The notes: generated by a model not told the origin, from the letters alone. A stretch of 64,000 nucleotides of DNA from Janthinobacterium sp. B9-8 (GCF_000969645.2 NZ_CP014222.1:1335813-1399812), one strand, 5' to 3'. Shown: positions 47,709 to 56,078, counted from the stretch's first letter. Numbers and translations are program-made.

Positions 47709-50700
47709 TTAAAACTTAACGGAAACTGATTCACTTCCCAGCCAGCTTTTTAATTCTGCCAGCAATTCATCGTGCAATGTAATTCTCCAGCTTTCACCCA
47801 AAGAAAGAGTGCAGGCTGCGTCTGTATTTTGGTAATCCACTTCAACGGGGCACTCTCCGCCACGGTGCAGTGCCAGTAAGCTTTTAAGACGCTGGGCATC
47901 CATGCCTTGGCGCATTCCCAATGTCATGCTGCGCGCAAAACGGCTGCGGGCTTCTGCAACATCATAAATGGTATCTGCAATAATGCGTAAGCCTCCTGAA
48001 AACCGATCTTCGGAAACCTTGCCTTCAATCACTAAGAGCGTGTCTTCTTTAATTTTGTTCCGATTAGCTTCAAATACTTCGGAATAAACCGTGACATCAC
48101 GGCGTGATTTGCCATCATCCAAGGTCACAAAAGCCATTCGGCCACGATCGCCGTTTTTAATTCTTAAACCACTTACAATGCCGGTCATCATTTGTGGTGT
48201 GCGGCTTGGCTCTAAGCGTTCTAAGGACGATTTAATAAATTGGCGAATGCCTTTTGCATGGGCATCAAAAGGGTGGCCGGAAATATAAAAACCAACTGCG
48301 TTTTTTTCTTCGGCCAGCTTTACCCGCTCATCCCAATAGGGCGCTTCAATAATGGCCACTTGGGGCACATCAACCGCCTCAAGCATATCAAATAGGCTGG
48401 ATTGATTTTTATTGGCTGATTCGCTTTCAGCCAAAGCCATCGCCTGCTCTACATTGGCCAAAAGGCGAGCGCGATGATCGTCGATCTGATCAAATGCCCC
48501 CGCACGAATCAAGGCTTCTAACGTACGTTTATTGACTTCACGTTTTTCGGTACGGCGGCAAAAATCGTATAAATCCGTAAACGGACCGTGGGTTTCTCGT
48601 TCGCGCACAATCATTTGCACGGCAGATTCACCTACGCCCTTGATGGCACCTAGGGCGTAACGAATTTCTCTGCGTGAAACGGGCACGAATTTATGAAAGC
48701 TGTAATTCACGTCGGGTGGCAATAAAATCAGCTTATTGGTTTCGACACTATCGTCATAAAACACTTTGAGCTGATCGGTGTTGTCGAGCTCCGAGCTCAT
48801 GGTGGCAGCCATAAACGCTGCGCAGTGATGCGCTTTTAGCCAGGCCGTATGGTAGGAAACTACCGCGTAAGCTGCTGTGTGCGATTTATTAAAACCGTAC
48901 TCGGCAAACTTCGCCATCAAGTCAAATAGCTGCTCAGCAAGCTTGGGGTTGTAGCCTTTTAGTGCTGCACCTTCGGCGATTTTTTCGCGGTGCTTGGCCA
49001 TTTCATCGGCGTTTTTCTTTCCCATGGCGCGGCGCAACATATCCGCACCACCGAGGGTATAGCCACCGATAATTTGCGAAATCTGCATTACCTGCTCTTG
49101 ATAGACGATCACACCGTAAGTGGGATCGAGGCAAGCAGTCAGGTCAGGGTGAAAGTAATCGACTTCTTCTAACTTGTTTTTACGATTAATAAAGGTATCC
49201 ACCATCCCCGAGCCTAATGGTCCAGGACGATAGAGCGCCAATACCGCAATAATATCTTCAAAACGGTCCGGTTTTAGCTTGGCCAGTAGCCGCTTCATTC
49301 CGTCCGATTCCACCTGAAATACGGCGGTGGTGTTGGCATCCCTAAAGATTTTATAGGCGGCTGGGTCTTCAAAACCGAGCAGCATTAAATCGGGAGCGCT
49401 GCCTTCCATGTCACGGATATAACTTAATGCCAGCTCAATAATGGTTAAGTTGCGCAGCCCCAAAAAGTCGAATTTAACCAAGCCAATTTTTTCAACGTCG
49501 TCTTTATCTAGCATCGAAACCGGTGCCGAATCCGCACCAGAAGCTAAGTAAATCGGGCAAAAGTCGGTGATTTTGCCAGGCGCAATTAAGACGCCCCCTG
49601 CATGCATGCCGATATTGCGCGTAATTCCTTCCAGCTTTTTAGCCAGTACCCACAGCTCTTTCACTTCGTCTTCATTTTCAACGCGCTGCTTTAAAATGGG
49701 CTCCATTTCCAGCGCGTCATCTAGGCTATATTGCTTGCCGGGTGCAGCAGGGATCAGCTTGGATAAGCCATCACAAAACATATAGGGCAGATCAAGCACA
49801 CGGCCCACATCGCGTACCACAGCCTTGGCTGCCATCGTACCAAAAGTAGCAATCTGGCTGACCGCCTCAACGCCATACTTTTCGCGCACATATTCAATGA
49901 CCCGCCAGCGGTTTTCCTGACAAAAGTCGATATCGAAGTCGGGCATGGAAACGCGTTCAGGGTTCAGAAAGCGCTCGAACAGCAGGGCGTAAGCTGTAGG
50001 GTCGATATCGGTAATGCCCATGCTGTAAGCAACTAAGGACCCTGCTCCCGAGCCACGGCCGGGGCCAACAGGACAGCCATTGTGCTTGGCCCAGATAATA
50101 AAGTCGGCAACGATCAGGAAGTAACCTGGGAAGCCCATTTGCACAATGGTGTCGGTTTCAAACTTGAGTCGATCTAAATAACGCGGGCGCTCGGCATCAC
50201 GCTTGGCTTCATCCGGATAAAGCAGTTGCAATCGTGTTTCTAAACCGCGTTTAGCTTCAAAAACCAGAAAATCATCCAGCGTCATGCCGTCAGGCGTAGG
50301 GAAATCCGGCAAGTAGTTTTTGCCAAGCGTAACTGACAAATTACAGCGTTCGGCAATCGCCACACTATTGGCGAGGGCTTGCGGCACATCGGCAAACAGC
50401 TCGGCCATCTCGGCCGTGGATTTAAAATATTGCTCTTCGGTAAAGAGGCGAGGGCGGCGCTTATCCGACACCATATTGCCTTCGGCAATACAAACACGCG
50501 CTTCGTGTGCCTTGTAATCATCCCTATCCATAAACTGCACAGGATGAGTGGCCACAACGGGTAAATCCAGATCCGATGCTAAATCCAAGTGTCCTTGCAC
50601 GCTAGGCTCGCACGTTGGAAAGCCCGTGCGTTGCAGCTCCAGATAGAAACGATCAGGAAAGGTGTCCGCCCACCAGCGCGTGGCCGTCAGAGCCGCATCG

Positions 50701-51146
50701 TATTGCCCGGCAATCAGGAGTTGGCCAATTTCACCTAATCCTGCGCCTGATAGACAAATTAGCTCGCTATTGTCGCCATTTGTGAGCCATTCTTTTTTTA
50801 GCTCAGCACGACCACGATATTGGTTATTACGAAAAGCATTCGATAGCAGATCGCAAAGGCGGCCATAGCCTGCTCGGCTTTTGCAAATCAGCAGGATACG
50901 AAAGGGGGTGTCCCGGTCGTCTGGATTCTCTACCCAAGCATCAATACCGACGATGGGTTTAATTCCAGCCTCGCGACAGGCTTTATAGTGTTTCACCATG
51001 CCGAAAAGGTTCATTAAATCCGAAACGCCAAGTGCAGGCATACCGCCTGACTTGGCCGCTTTCACCGCATCATTAAGGCGGACGATGCCATCGGTGACTG
51101 AAAACTCGGAGTGGAGGCGTAAATGGATAAAGGAGGGCGAATTCAT
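47709..51146 (-). CDS. dnaE: DNA polymerase III alpha subunit
   Basis: Replicative polymerase catalytic subunit. N-terminal PHP domain (HLRLHSEFSVTDGIV), palm with the catalytic aspartates in MPDFDIDFCQENRW, the GPGRGSGAGSLVAYSMGI and VYQEQVMQI segments, helix-hairpin-helix, and C-terminal OB-fold with TGIVSGLRIKNGDRG. Length 1145 residues is normal for a type 1 DnaE. It stands alone on the minus strand. Confidence 0.97.
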   Translation of the reverse strand: MNSPSFIHLRLHSEFSVTDGIVRLNDAVKAAKSGGMPALGVSDLMNLFGMVKHYKACREAGIKPIVGIDAWVENPDDRDTPFRILLICKSRAGYGRLCDLLSNAFRNNQYRGRAELKKEWLTNGDNSELICLSGAGLGEIGQLLIAGQYDAALTATRWWADTFPDRFYLELQRTGFPTCEPSVQGHLDLASDLDLPVVATHPVQFMDRDDYKAHEARVCIAEGNMVSDKRRPRLFTEEQYFKSTAEMAELFADVPQALANSVAIAERCNLSVTLGKNYLPDFPTPDGMTLDDFLVFEAKRGLETRLQLLYPDEAKRDAERPRYLDRLKFETDTIVQMGFPGYFLIVADFIIWAKHNGCPVGPGRGSGAGSLVAYSMGITDIDPTAYALLFERFLNPERVSMPDFDIDFCQENRWRVIEYVREKYGVEAVSQIATFGTMAAKAVVRDVGRVLDLPYMFCDGLSKLIPAAPGKQYSLDDALEMEPILKQRVENEDEVKELWVLAKKLEGITRNIGMHAGGVLIAPGKITDFCPIYLASGADSAPVSMLDKDDVEKIGLVKFDFLGLRNLTIIELALSYIRDMEGSAPDLMLLGFEDPAAYKIFRDANTTAVFQVESDGMKRLLAKLKPDRFEDIIAVLALYRPGPLGSGMVDTFINRKNKLEEVDYFHPDLTACLDPTYGVIVYQEQVMQISQIIGGYTLGGADMLRRAMGKKNADEMAKHREKIAEGAALKGYNPKLAEQLFDLMAKFAEYGFNKSHTAAYAVVSYHTAWLKAHHCAAFMAATMSSELDNTDQLKVFYDDSVETNKLILLPPDVNYSFHKFVPVSRREIRYALGAIKGVGESAVQMIVRERETHGPFTDLYDFCRRTEKREVNKRTLEALIRAGAFDQIDDHRARLLANVEQAMALAESESANKNQSSLFDMLEAVDVPQVAIIEAPYWDERVKLAEEKNAVGFYISGHPFDAHAKGIRQFIKSSLERLEPSRTPQMMTGIVSGLRIKNGDRGRMAFVTLDDGKSRRDVTVYSEVFEANRNKIKEDTLLVIEGKVSEDRFSGGLRIIADTIYDVAEARSRFARSMTLGMRQGMDAQRLKSLLALHRGGECPVEVDYQNTDAACTLSLGESWRITLHDELLAELKSWLGSESVSVKF

Positions 51147-51269
51147 GCGCGCATTTTATCACTCATAAGCCGCGAAGCGGCTCAAAGATGGAGTAGATAA
51201 TTTCACGCAGTAAATAAAGCGGCTCAATGCTAGAATGGGAGTTAACAAATCCTTGCTTAGAGGTGATTT

Positions 51270-51455
51270 ATGGATGTTTCCGCAGCAAGTGCCAGTGGCG
51301 CTGCAACCGTGCAAAGCACCGCAGCCCTCATGGTGATGAAAAAAACCATGGATATTCAAGCACAATCAGCGCTTAGCTTGCTTGATGCCGTGCCAGCAGC
51401 ACCTAAATACAACAACCCGGCCGGGCTTGGAAGCGGTGTAGATACAAGGGCTTAG
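51270..51455 (+). CDS. YjfB family protein (putative motility protein)
   Basis: 61 residues beginning MDVSAASASGAATVQSTAA, then VMKKTMDIQAQSALSLLDA and a Pro/Gly tail. This matches the short YjfB family, which is associated with motility genes in several bacteria; its biochemical role is not known. AGAGGTGA lies 6 bp before the start. It stands between dnaE (divergent) and the phasin. Confidence 0.75.
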   Translation: MDVSAASASGAATVQSTAALMVMKKTMDIQAQSALSLLDAVPAAPKYNNPAGLGSGVDTRA

Positions 51456-51484
51456 CTCTGTTTTTATGTTGGAATTTGAATATT

Positions 51485-51500
51485 TTGTTGCACTGCACAA
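51485..51500. promoter_or_regulatory. Upstream 16-bp repeat, candidate PhaR operator
   Basis: TTGTTGCACTGCACAA, identical to the copy at 51544-51559. It contains an inner inverted repeat (TTGTgCA-like against TGCACAA) and TGC motifs, as reported for binding sites of the PHB regulator PhaR. It lies just upstream of the -35 box. Confidence 0.55.
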
Positions 51501-51506
51501 AATTGT

Positions 51507-51535
51507 TTGACTCCCCTGAATGGTGCATTCATAAT
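51507..51535 (+). promoter_or_regulatory. Phasin promoter (sigma-70)
   Basis: TTGACT (51507-51512), a 17-bp spacer, then CATAAT (51530-51535). Transcription should start near 51542, about 30 nt before the phasin ATG. Confidence 0.7.
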
Positions 51536-51543
51536 GAATTGCA

Positions 51544-51559
51544 TTGTTGCACTGCACAA
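51544..51559. promoter_or_regulatory. Downstream 16-bp repeat, candidate PhaR operator
   Basis: Second perfect copy of TTGTTGCACTGCACAA, located at the expected transcription start and just before the CGGAG ribosome site. A bound repressor here would block initiation. Confidence 0.55.
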
Positions 51560-51572
51560 CCGGAGAAAAACC

Positions 51573-52139
51573 ATGTTCAAAGACCTATTCAAAGCCCCAC
51601 AATTCAATACCACACAATTTGCTGACCTAAGCCAGGCCAATCTGGACAAAACACTACGCCTGACCAATATTGCATTGAGCAGCGTAGAGCGCTTAGTTAA
51701 TCTGCAAATTGGTATCACTCGTGATTTGATGGCAGAGCACGCAGAAACAACGAAAGCGCTTTCAAGCGTAAAAGATGTACAAGGCTTGGTGGCATTCCAG
51801 CGCCAACTTGCTCAGCCATCCGTAGAAAAAAGCATGTCTGTGGCTCGTAATGTATTTGATGCGGCAAGTGCCACTCAGCAAGAACTCAATAGCCTGATCG
51901 AAGAACAAGTTTTAGAATTCAACAAAAACCTGCTGGCTACTTTAGATAAAGCCACTGAAAACGCACCAGCAGGCTCAGGCGTTGCTGTAAACGCACTGCG
52001 TAATGTCGTTGAAACTGCTAGCAATACCTATGATGCAGTAAGCAAAACAGGTCAAAAAATTGCATCTGAACTGGTAAGCGCAACTGTAAATGCAGCTGAA
52101 GCAGGCGCAAAAGTTGTGGCAACAAAAGCAGCCGCATAA
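51573..52139 (+). CDS. phaP: Phasin (PHA granule surface protein)
   Basis: 188 residues, predicted almost wholly helical and amphipathic, Ala-rich, no signal peptide. MFKDLFKAPQFNTTQFADLSQANLDK and LTNIALSSVERLVNLQI are typical of the Phasin_2 family that coats polyhydroxybutyrate granules. The C-terminal part carries Ala/Thr/Val repeats (AAEAGAKVVATKAAA). ATG 51573 has GGAG upstream; the open frame back to 51507 runs through the promoter and operators and is not coding. A terminator follows. Confidence 0.92.
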   Translation: MFKDLFKAPQFNTTQFADLSQANLDKTLRLTNIALSSVERLVNLQIGITRDLMAEHAETTKALSSVKDVQGLVAFQRQLAQPSVEKSMSVARNVFDAASATQQELNSLIEEQVLEFNKNLLATLDKATENAPAGSGVAVNALRNVVETASNTYDAVSKTGQKIASELVSATVNAAEAGAKVVATKAAA

Positions 52140-52157
52140 TTTATCTGCTTTAGCCGT

Positions 52158-52187
52158 AAAAAAAGACACCGCTGGTGTCTTTTTTTG
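52158..52187 (+). terminator. Rho-independent terminator of phasin gene
   Basis: AGACACC and GGTGTCT around a GCT loop, with A residues before and seven T residues after. Confidence 0.93.
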
Positions 52188-52199
52188 CATTCAATTTAC

Positions 52200-52484
52200 T
52201 TAAAGTTGCTCAATCAATCGATCTAGCAGCTGGCCCATTGTCAGGCCTTGTTCCGCGGCAACCCGTTTTAATTTTTCACGCGTTGCAATATCTACCATTG
52301 CATTAAATTGCACTGGTGTCGTTAAACTCATATTTTTTAAACCCGCTTGGAAGCGCGCTTTTCTACTGGCTCTCTGGCGCTCGGCAGCCGTCATCGCCCG
52401 CTCACCAAGAGGAGGGCGGCCACGTCGCTTGGCCGTTGGCATACCAGGAAGTTCAGCTGTTTTAGTATCTTCGATCTGACGCAT
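52200..52484 (-). CDS. Small basic DNA-binding-like protein
   Basis: 94 residues. An AT-hook-like KRRGRPPLGE is followed by AMTAAERQRASRKARFQAGL, a motif seen in many small proteobacterial proteins, and a C-terminal part (FNAMVDIATREKLKRVAAEQGLTMGQLLDRLIEQL) that looks like a ribbon-helix-helix fold. A small regulator is likely; the target is unknown. It converges on the phasin gene. The gap up to 52717 holds no other gene. Confidence 0.6.
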   Translation of the reverse strand: MRQIEDTKTAELPGMPTAKRRGRPPLGERAMTAAERQRASRKARFQAGLKNMSLTTPVQFNAMVDIATREKLKRVAAEQGLTMGQLLDRLIEQL

Positions 52485-52717
52485 ATTACTTTGTGATCAT
52501 TTAAGGCGGACGCCATTTTAGTGACTGATTGTATCTCTTGTCACGTTTTGAATGTGTGGCTTTTACCTTAGGCAATAGATTGACAAGTGTAAACGCCAAT
52601 AGAACAAAGGCATGGCGAGCACCTTGACCCAAGTAATCATTCTTAAAAAAACCAAACTCGTGTTATAAAATAATCAAATACGCTTGTTTTTCTCACTAAA
52701 AAACAAGGAAAACCACT

Positions 52718-52888
52718 ATGCAAACACGCACTCGCTCAATTTATACCGCAAATATGGCTGATAAATATTGCAGTTTAAAGTCCATAAACAAACTGAGCAT
52801 TGGCGTGGTTTTTTACGTGCTTAAAGATAATCCCAATAGGTGCCTCGGCAAGGCTCTGTTCCTCCTAACGAGGAAGAAAAACGCTTGA
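52718..52888 (+). CDS. Possible 56-residue small protein just outside the prophage
   Basis: ATG 52718 is preceded by AAGGAAAACC and by a hairpin CTTGTTTTT/AAAAAACAAG. The frame codes for 56 residues, basic, with a hydrophobic middle (LSIGVVFYVL) and a basic tail (LTRKKNA). No family recognised. The good ribosome site is the main argument; it may equally be a chance frame. Confidence 0.35.
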   Translation: MQTRTRSIYTANMADKYCSLKSINKLSIGVVFYVLKDNPNRCLGKALFLLTRKKNA

Positions 52889-52937
52889 TTTTACGGGGAT
52901 TTTAGAGATGGGTAGATCGGGGAAATAGTAAGCATCA

Positions 52938-52965
52938 ACTTTACATAATATACATTGTGGGTGTC
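52938..52965. mobile_element. attL: dif-like XerC/XerD site at the left prophage end
   Basis: On the minus strand the site reads as an 11-bp XerC arm, the core TGTATA and the XerD arm TTATGTAAAGT. The core equals that of E. coli dif and the XerD arm matches at 9 of 11 positions, while the XerC arm matches poorly. This is what is expected when the outer arm is host DNA and the inner arm is phage DNA. Confidence 0.75.
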
Positions 52966-53339
52966 ATATATTTGTAAGAAATTGCTTTATTCTGCCCTAA
53001 CTCAAGCTTACAATCCGCACTTGAAAAGATAAAGCCACAAGCAATAATGGTGATCAATTCTTTCTTGCTGCTAGAAAATCTTTCCTTCATTTTTTCCCAA
53101 TACTCTTGCTTTTGTTCACTTTTTGCGTGTTCTGCTTCGACAATTGCAAGTAGTTCGCGCGCATCAATTCTTAAAATATCTGAAAGCTGCATTAGTGCAA
53201 AAAGGTCTGGCCTTGACCCTCGGTTGTGCCAGTTGCTAATGGTGCTAGGTGTAATTCCAATTACTCTTGCAAGCTCTTTATCTTCAGTTGTGTTCAGTAC
53301 TTTTTTGGCTTCATTAATGATGTCGATTAACGTATTCAT
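52941..53339 (-). CDS. Phage repressor, HTH (RstR/Cro-CI type)
   Basis: 132 residues. The helix-turn-helix lies at about 15-60 (TEDKELARVIGITPSTISNWHNRGSRPD), followed by a linker and a C-terminal part (KKELITIIACGFIFSSADC). It is divergent from Rep, with operator-like repeats in between, as for RstR of CTXphi. The last codons (MTPTMYIM, TAA) run through attL, so the stop codon is supplied by host DNA. In the circular phage the frame would go on for 20 more codons across attP before TGA. Confidence 0.85.
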   Translation of the reverse strand: MNTLIDIINEAKKVLNTTEDKELARVIGITPSTISNWHNRGSRPDLFALMQLSDILRIDARELLAIVEAEHAKSEQKQEYWEKMKERFSSSKKELITIIACGFIFSSADCKLELGQNKAISYKYMTPTMYIM

Positions 53340-53355
53340 TTTTATCCCTTGAACG

Positions 53356-53404
53356 AATCACACCTGTGAGTTTAAATTGGCCTTAATTATTCACAGGTGT
53401 GATT
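53356..53404. promoter_or_regulatory. Repressor operator: 14-bp inverted repeat over the rep promoter
   Basis: AATCACACCTGTGA (53356-53369) and its exact reverse complement TCACAGGTGTGATT (53391-53404) are 21 bp apart. A plus-strand promoter TTGAAC (53349-53354), 17 bp, TTAAAT (53372-53377) has the first arm in its spacer and the second arm just after the expected start. Control by the divergent repressor is inferred. Confidence 0.65.
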
Positions 53405-53410
53405 CTGATT

Positions 53411-54853
53411 ATGGCACGCAAGAAAGCACTCTCAATAGATATCGCAGAAATTACTGCTAGTGCGTCGCTTAAAGCTGACGATTACGCGGCGATTGATGCC
53501 ACCTTGTTGGCCTCTGCTGATCGTCGTGCTTGTGTTGATCGTTTTCTTGCTGCTGGCTATACGCCATCCTTGGCATTCCTTGCCGAATTGAATTCCGAAT
53601 CTATTGCTATCTATCTTTCATTAAACCCTAGCGCCATGCGCGGGGCGGTGCAACGTCTGGCCCGTAAAAAGCTTTTGGTGAAGTCAGAGGCGGCGAATCA
53701 GACGGCGGGAGGCGGCTTGCCGACTCTGCCGGCTGAGGCGCAGCCGATTGAGACCCCCCCTAGTAACACGGGGGTCACTGCTACGAAGTGCGATATCTCC
53801 AAATCCTCCGACTTGGACTTGCAGCCTTTAAAACTCGTCGTTACCAACACGGGCGATATTGTTGAATTTCCTCAACGTCGCGGCTGGGGTGGCGATCATG
53901 CTTTTGTAGATTGGCTCAATATCACGGTGCATAAATCGACAGCGGATCAGTACGCGGATTACTGCGTAACACCTGAGGATTACATTTTAGCGGTTTCAAT
54001 GCGTATTGAGTCACTTCTGGGCTTCGGTGTTACCAGTAAGTGCACAAATGGCCGCAATTTCTATCATCACGCCTATGAGTTGGGTGATAAATGGGGCTAT
54101 CTCTGTATTGGCGGCCAGCGCGACACCATCTTGATTATGTTGAATGGCACGGGGTGTACGGCGGCAAAGGCCGGTTGGGAAGGGCGCGTGCATGATTGGC
54201 TGGTTAATGAGGCTGAAAGCCCACGCATTACCCGTGTTGATTGCGCTTACGACGATTACATGGGCGAAAACTACTCTGTTGATCGTGCTGAGCAGGATTT
54301 TGATGCTGATTTATTTCAGTGCTATCGCGGCACTGCGCCTGAATGCGAGCAGATAGGTAATTGGAAGCGCCCGAACGGGAAAGGGCGGACTTTTGCCACT
54401 GGTCTACGCCGTTCTGGCAAGTATTCACGCACGTATGAACGCGGCAAGAAATTTGGCTGCAAAGAGTCGCCATGGGTGCGGATTGAGGTTGAATTTAAAT
54501 CGGTCGATCGCGTAATCCCTTTTGATATTTTGTTGGTGGCCGGTGAGTACCTTGCGGCTAGTTATCCGGCTTTTGCTTGGATCAATGAAAAACAATCGCG
54601 GATTGAATCGGCGCGTATTGAAACCGTTATCAATTACGACCGTGCTTTGGAGATTATCAAACGTCAATACGGGCATTACTTCGGCATTCTTGTTGATGTT
54701 GAAGGCTCTGCTGATGCGCTTATTCAAAAAATCAGCAGAGAGGGTGATCCGAAGCGTTTGAAAATAAATGATCACCGTTTTTCACCTGAGCCCATGCGCT
54801 TGGGCTCTATTACTAAAGATCCAATCATTGCTGCTGCAATGACCTTTATGTGA
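53411..54853 (+). CDS. Phage replication initiation protein (Rep_trans family)
   Basis: 480 residues. An N-terminal part (about 1-110) with a winged-helix-like helical region precedes a proline-rich linker. The replication initiation factor domain then runs from about 150 to 440, with FVDWLNITVHKS, WLVNEAESPRITRVDCAYDDY and WVRIEVEFKSVDR. This matches the rolling-circle Rep of CTX/Nf-type phages (RstA-like). ATG 53411 is preferred; an upstream GTG at 53399 overlaps the operator arm. No Walker motif is present, as expected. Confidence 0.88.
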   Translation: MARKKALSIDIAEITASASLKADDYAAIDATLLASADRRACVDRFLAAGYTPSLAFLAELNSESIAIYLSLNPSAMRGAVQRLARKKLLVKSEAANQTAGGGLPTLPAEAQPIETPPSNTGVTATKCDISKSSDLDLQPLKLVVTNTGDIVEFPQRRGWGGDHAFVDWLNITVHKSTADQYADYCVTPEDYILAVSMRIESLLGFGVTSKCTNGRNFYHHAYELGDKWGYLCIGGQRDTILIMLNGTGCTAAKAGWEGRVHDWLVNEAESPRITRVDCAYDDYMGENYSVDRAEQDFDADLFQCYRGTAPECEQIGNWKRPNGKGRTFATGLRRSGKYSRTYERGKKFGCKESPWVRIEVEFKSVDRVIPFDILLVAGEYLAASYPAFAWINEKQSRIESARIETVINYDRALEIIKRQYGHYFGILVDVEGSADALIQKISREGDPKRLKINDHRFSPEPMRLGSITKDPIIAAAMTFM

Positions 54854-54877
54854 CTTTTTAACTCTTTGAGGTGAGCT

Positions 54878-55198
54878 ATGAAATTCAAAATGAATGTAAC
54901 GGTAACGGGTGCAAAGTTTTTCAATGATTCTATTGAAGGCAAGCACTACGACACAACAACAATCTTTGTTTTGCTGGATTTGGATGAATCGCAAGGCAGG
55001 GCTAAAGGGCTTGCCGCTGCTGAATATCGTTTCCCGTCTTCGTCTTTATTTGAATCAATTAAGAATTTACCATTTCCTCACGAAGCGGAATTGATTTTGA
55101 ATCAAGTAACAAGCGGTAAGGTTGTTAAGACGACTTTAGAGGGGCATCGGATGCTGCCGTCTGTAAATCGTCAAACTGGTGAAGTCGCAAAGGTCTAA
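54878..55198 (+). CDS. Probable phage ssDNA-binding protein (pV-like)
   Basis: 106 residues, soluble. MKFKMNVTVTGAKFFNDSIEGKHYDTT reads like the opening strands of a small OB-fold, and the gene stands directly after rep, where filamentous phages encode the ssDNA-binding protein that coats replicated plus strands. GAGGTGAG precedes the ATG. Function is inferred mainly from position and size. Confidence 0.6.
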   Translation: MKFKMNVTVTGAKFFNDSIEGKHYDTTTIFVLLDLDESQGRAKGLAAAEYRFPSSSLFESIKNLPFPHEAELILNQVTSGKVVKTTLEGHRMLPSVNRQTGEVAKV

Positions 55199-55204
55199 TT
55201 CAAA

Positions 55205-55402
55205 ATGAAATTAAAACCTGTCTGGATAGTTCAAAGTTTAGAAGATGGCTTTTTCTTAATGCCGCTGAATGGCGATGTTGGGTATACGCAATGGCTATCT
55301 GAGGCGGGTTTGTTTGAAGATAAACAGGCCGCAATAGATACGGCGGTTGATTTGCTAGATGGTCAATTCAGCATATATGCCCATTATGTTATGGCTGATT
55401 AA
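55205..55402 (+). CDS. Small phage protein, unknown
   Basis: 65 residues, acidic, soluble; begins MKLKPVWIVQSLEDGFFLMP and includes FEDKQAAIDTAVDLLDGQF. It starts 6 bp after the pV-like gene with only a weak ribosome site. The position in the early module suggests a role in replication or regulation, but nothing in the sequence shows it. Confidence 0.5.
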   Translation: MKLKPVWIVQSLEDGFFLMPLNGDVGYTQWLSEAGLFEDKQAAIDTAVDLLDGQFSIYAHYVMAD

Positions 55403-55433
55403 CATTTTCATTAAATTGGTGAATGGGTGATAT

Positions 55434-55646
55434 ATGTCAAACAATAAAATTCATAATATTTATATGCAGCATGATGACTTGATTCACATGTTGAACATTG
55501 TTAGAAACAGAATACATTCCAACAAAGAAGCGATTGCATTATTTTTGTCGTTTGAAGCTAATGATTCTGGATCTATTGAAATGTATAAAAATCGCTTGGT
55601 TACATTAGAGCGGATTCAATTTAATTTAATGGAATCGTTAAATTAA
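55434..55646 (+). CDS. Small phage protein, unknown
   Basis: 70 residues, mostly helical and soluble (HDDLIHMLNIVRNRIHSNKE, then YKNRLVTLERIQFNLMESLN). GGGTGATAT precedes the ATG, and the stop abuts the next start. Family not recognised. Confidence 0.5.
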   Translation: MSNNKIHNIYMQHDDLIHMLNIVRNRIHSNKEAIALFLSFEANDSGSIEMYKNRLVTLERIQFNLMESLN

Positions 55647-55868
55647 ATGATTCAACAATGCGTTTCAATTCGCCCCGATGGGTTATTACAAGTGGCTTCC
55701 AATGTGGTGGGTGCTTGTGATTACGTTATTACGTCGGGTGGCGTATTAGATTGGACGATTGCAGATGCGCAACCTGTTTTAGCAAGTGTTTTAATCTTGT
55801 GGGCAATTGCCTACACAATTCGCGTTTTAATAAAAACGCTAAATTCTGGAGAAGTAAATCATGATTAA
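55647..55868 (+). CDS. Small phage membrane protein (minor coat pVII/pIX-like?)
   Basis: 73 residues with one hydrophobic helix (ADAQPVLASVLILWAIAYTIRVLI, about 39-63) and a short basic/polar tail. It lies directly before the major coat gene and overlaps it by 8 bp, the place where small structural proteins sit in filamentous phages. The two cysteines in the N-terminal half (QQC, GACD) are unusual for a cap protein. Role inferred from position. Confidence 0.55.
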   Translation: MIQQCVSIRPDGLLQVASNVVGACDYVITSGGVLDWTIADAQPVLASVLILWAIAYTIRVLIKTLNSGEVNHD

Positions 55869-56061
55869 ATTTTTAAAAAAAGTCGCTCTTGGTCTTTCCG
55901 TTGCTGTTGTGACTTCCCCTGTATTTGCTGCTGTTGATACTTCAGTCGTGACTGGTGAATTGGCTGAGGCGGGTAAAGCGGTCGGCGTTGTTGGCGGTGC
56001 GATTTTAAGTGTTTATATTGGTATTAAAGTTTATTCATTTATTAAGAAAGCTATGGCTTAA
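55861..56061 (+). CDS. Phage major coat protein (pVIII-like)
   Basis: 66-residue precursor. A signal peptide (MIKFLKKVALGLSVAVVTSPVFA) is followed by a mature protein of about 43 residues: an acidic start (AVDTSVVTGELAEAG), a hydrophobic helix (VGVVGGAILSVYIGIKVYSFI) and a basic end (KKAMA). This is the standard layout of a filamentous coat subunit, with the basic tail facing the DNA. GGAGAAG precedes the ATG, and a terminator follows, as for gene VIII in Ff phages. Confidence 0.9.
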   Translation: MIKFLKKVALGLSVAVVTSPVFAAVDTSVVTGELAEAGKAVGVVGGAILSVYIGIKVYSFIKKAMA

Positions 56062-56078
56062 TTTTTAATTAATTAAAT

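Noticed and set aside
51507..51572. N-terminal extension of the phasin
   Set aside because: It runs through the promoter and the downstream 16-bp repeat; the family start is at 51573.
52485..52717. Promoter TTGACC ... TATAAA
   Set aside because: The two boxes are 34 bp apart, twice the usable spacing.
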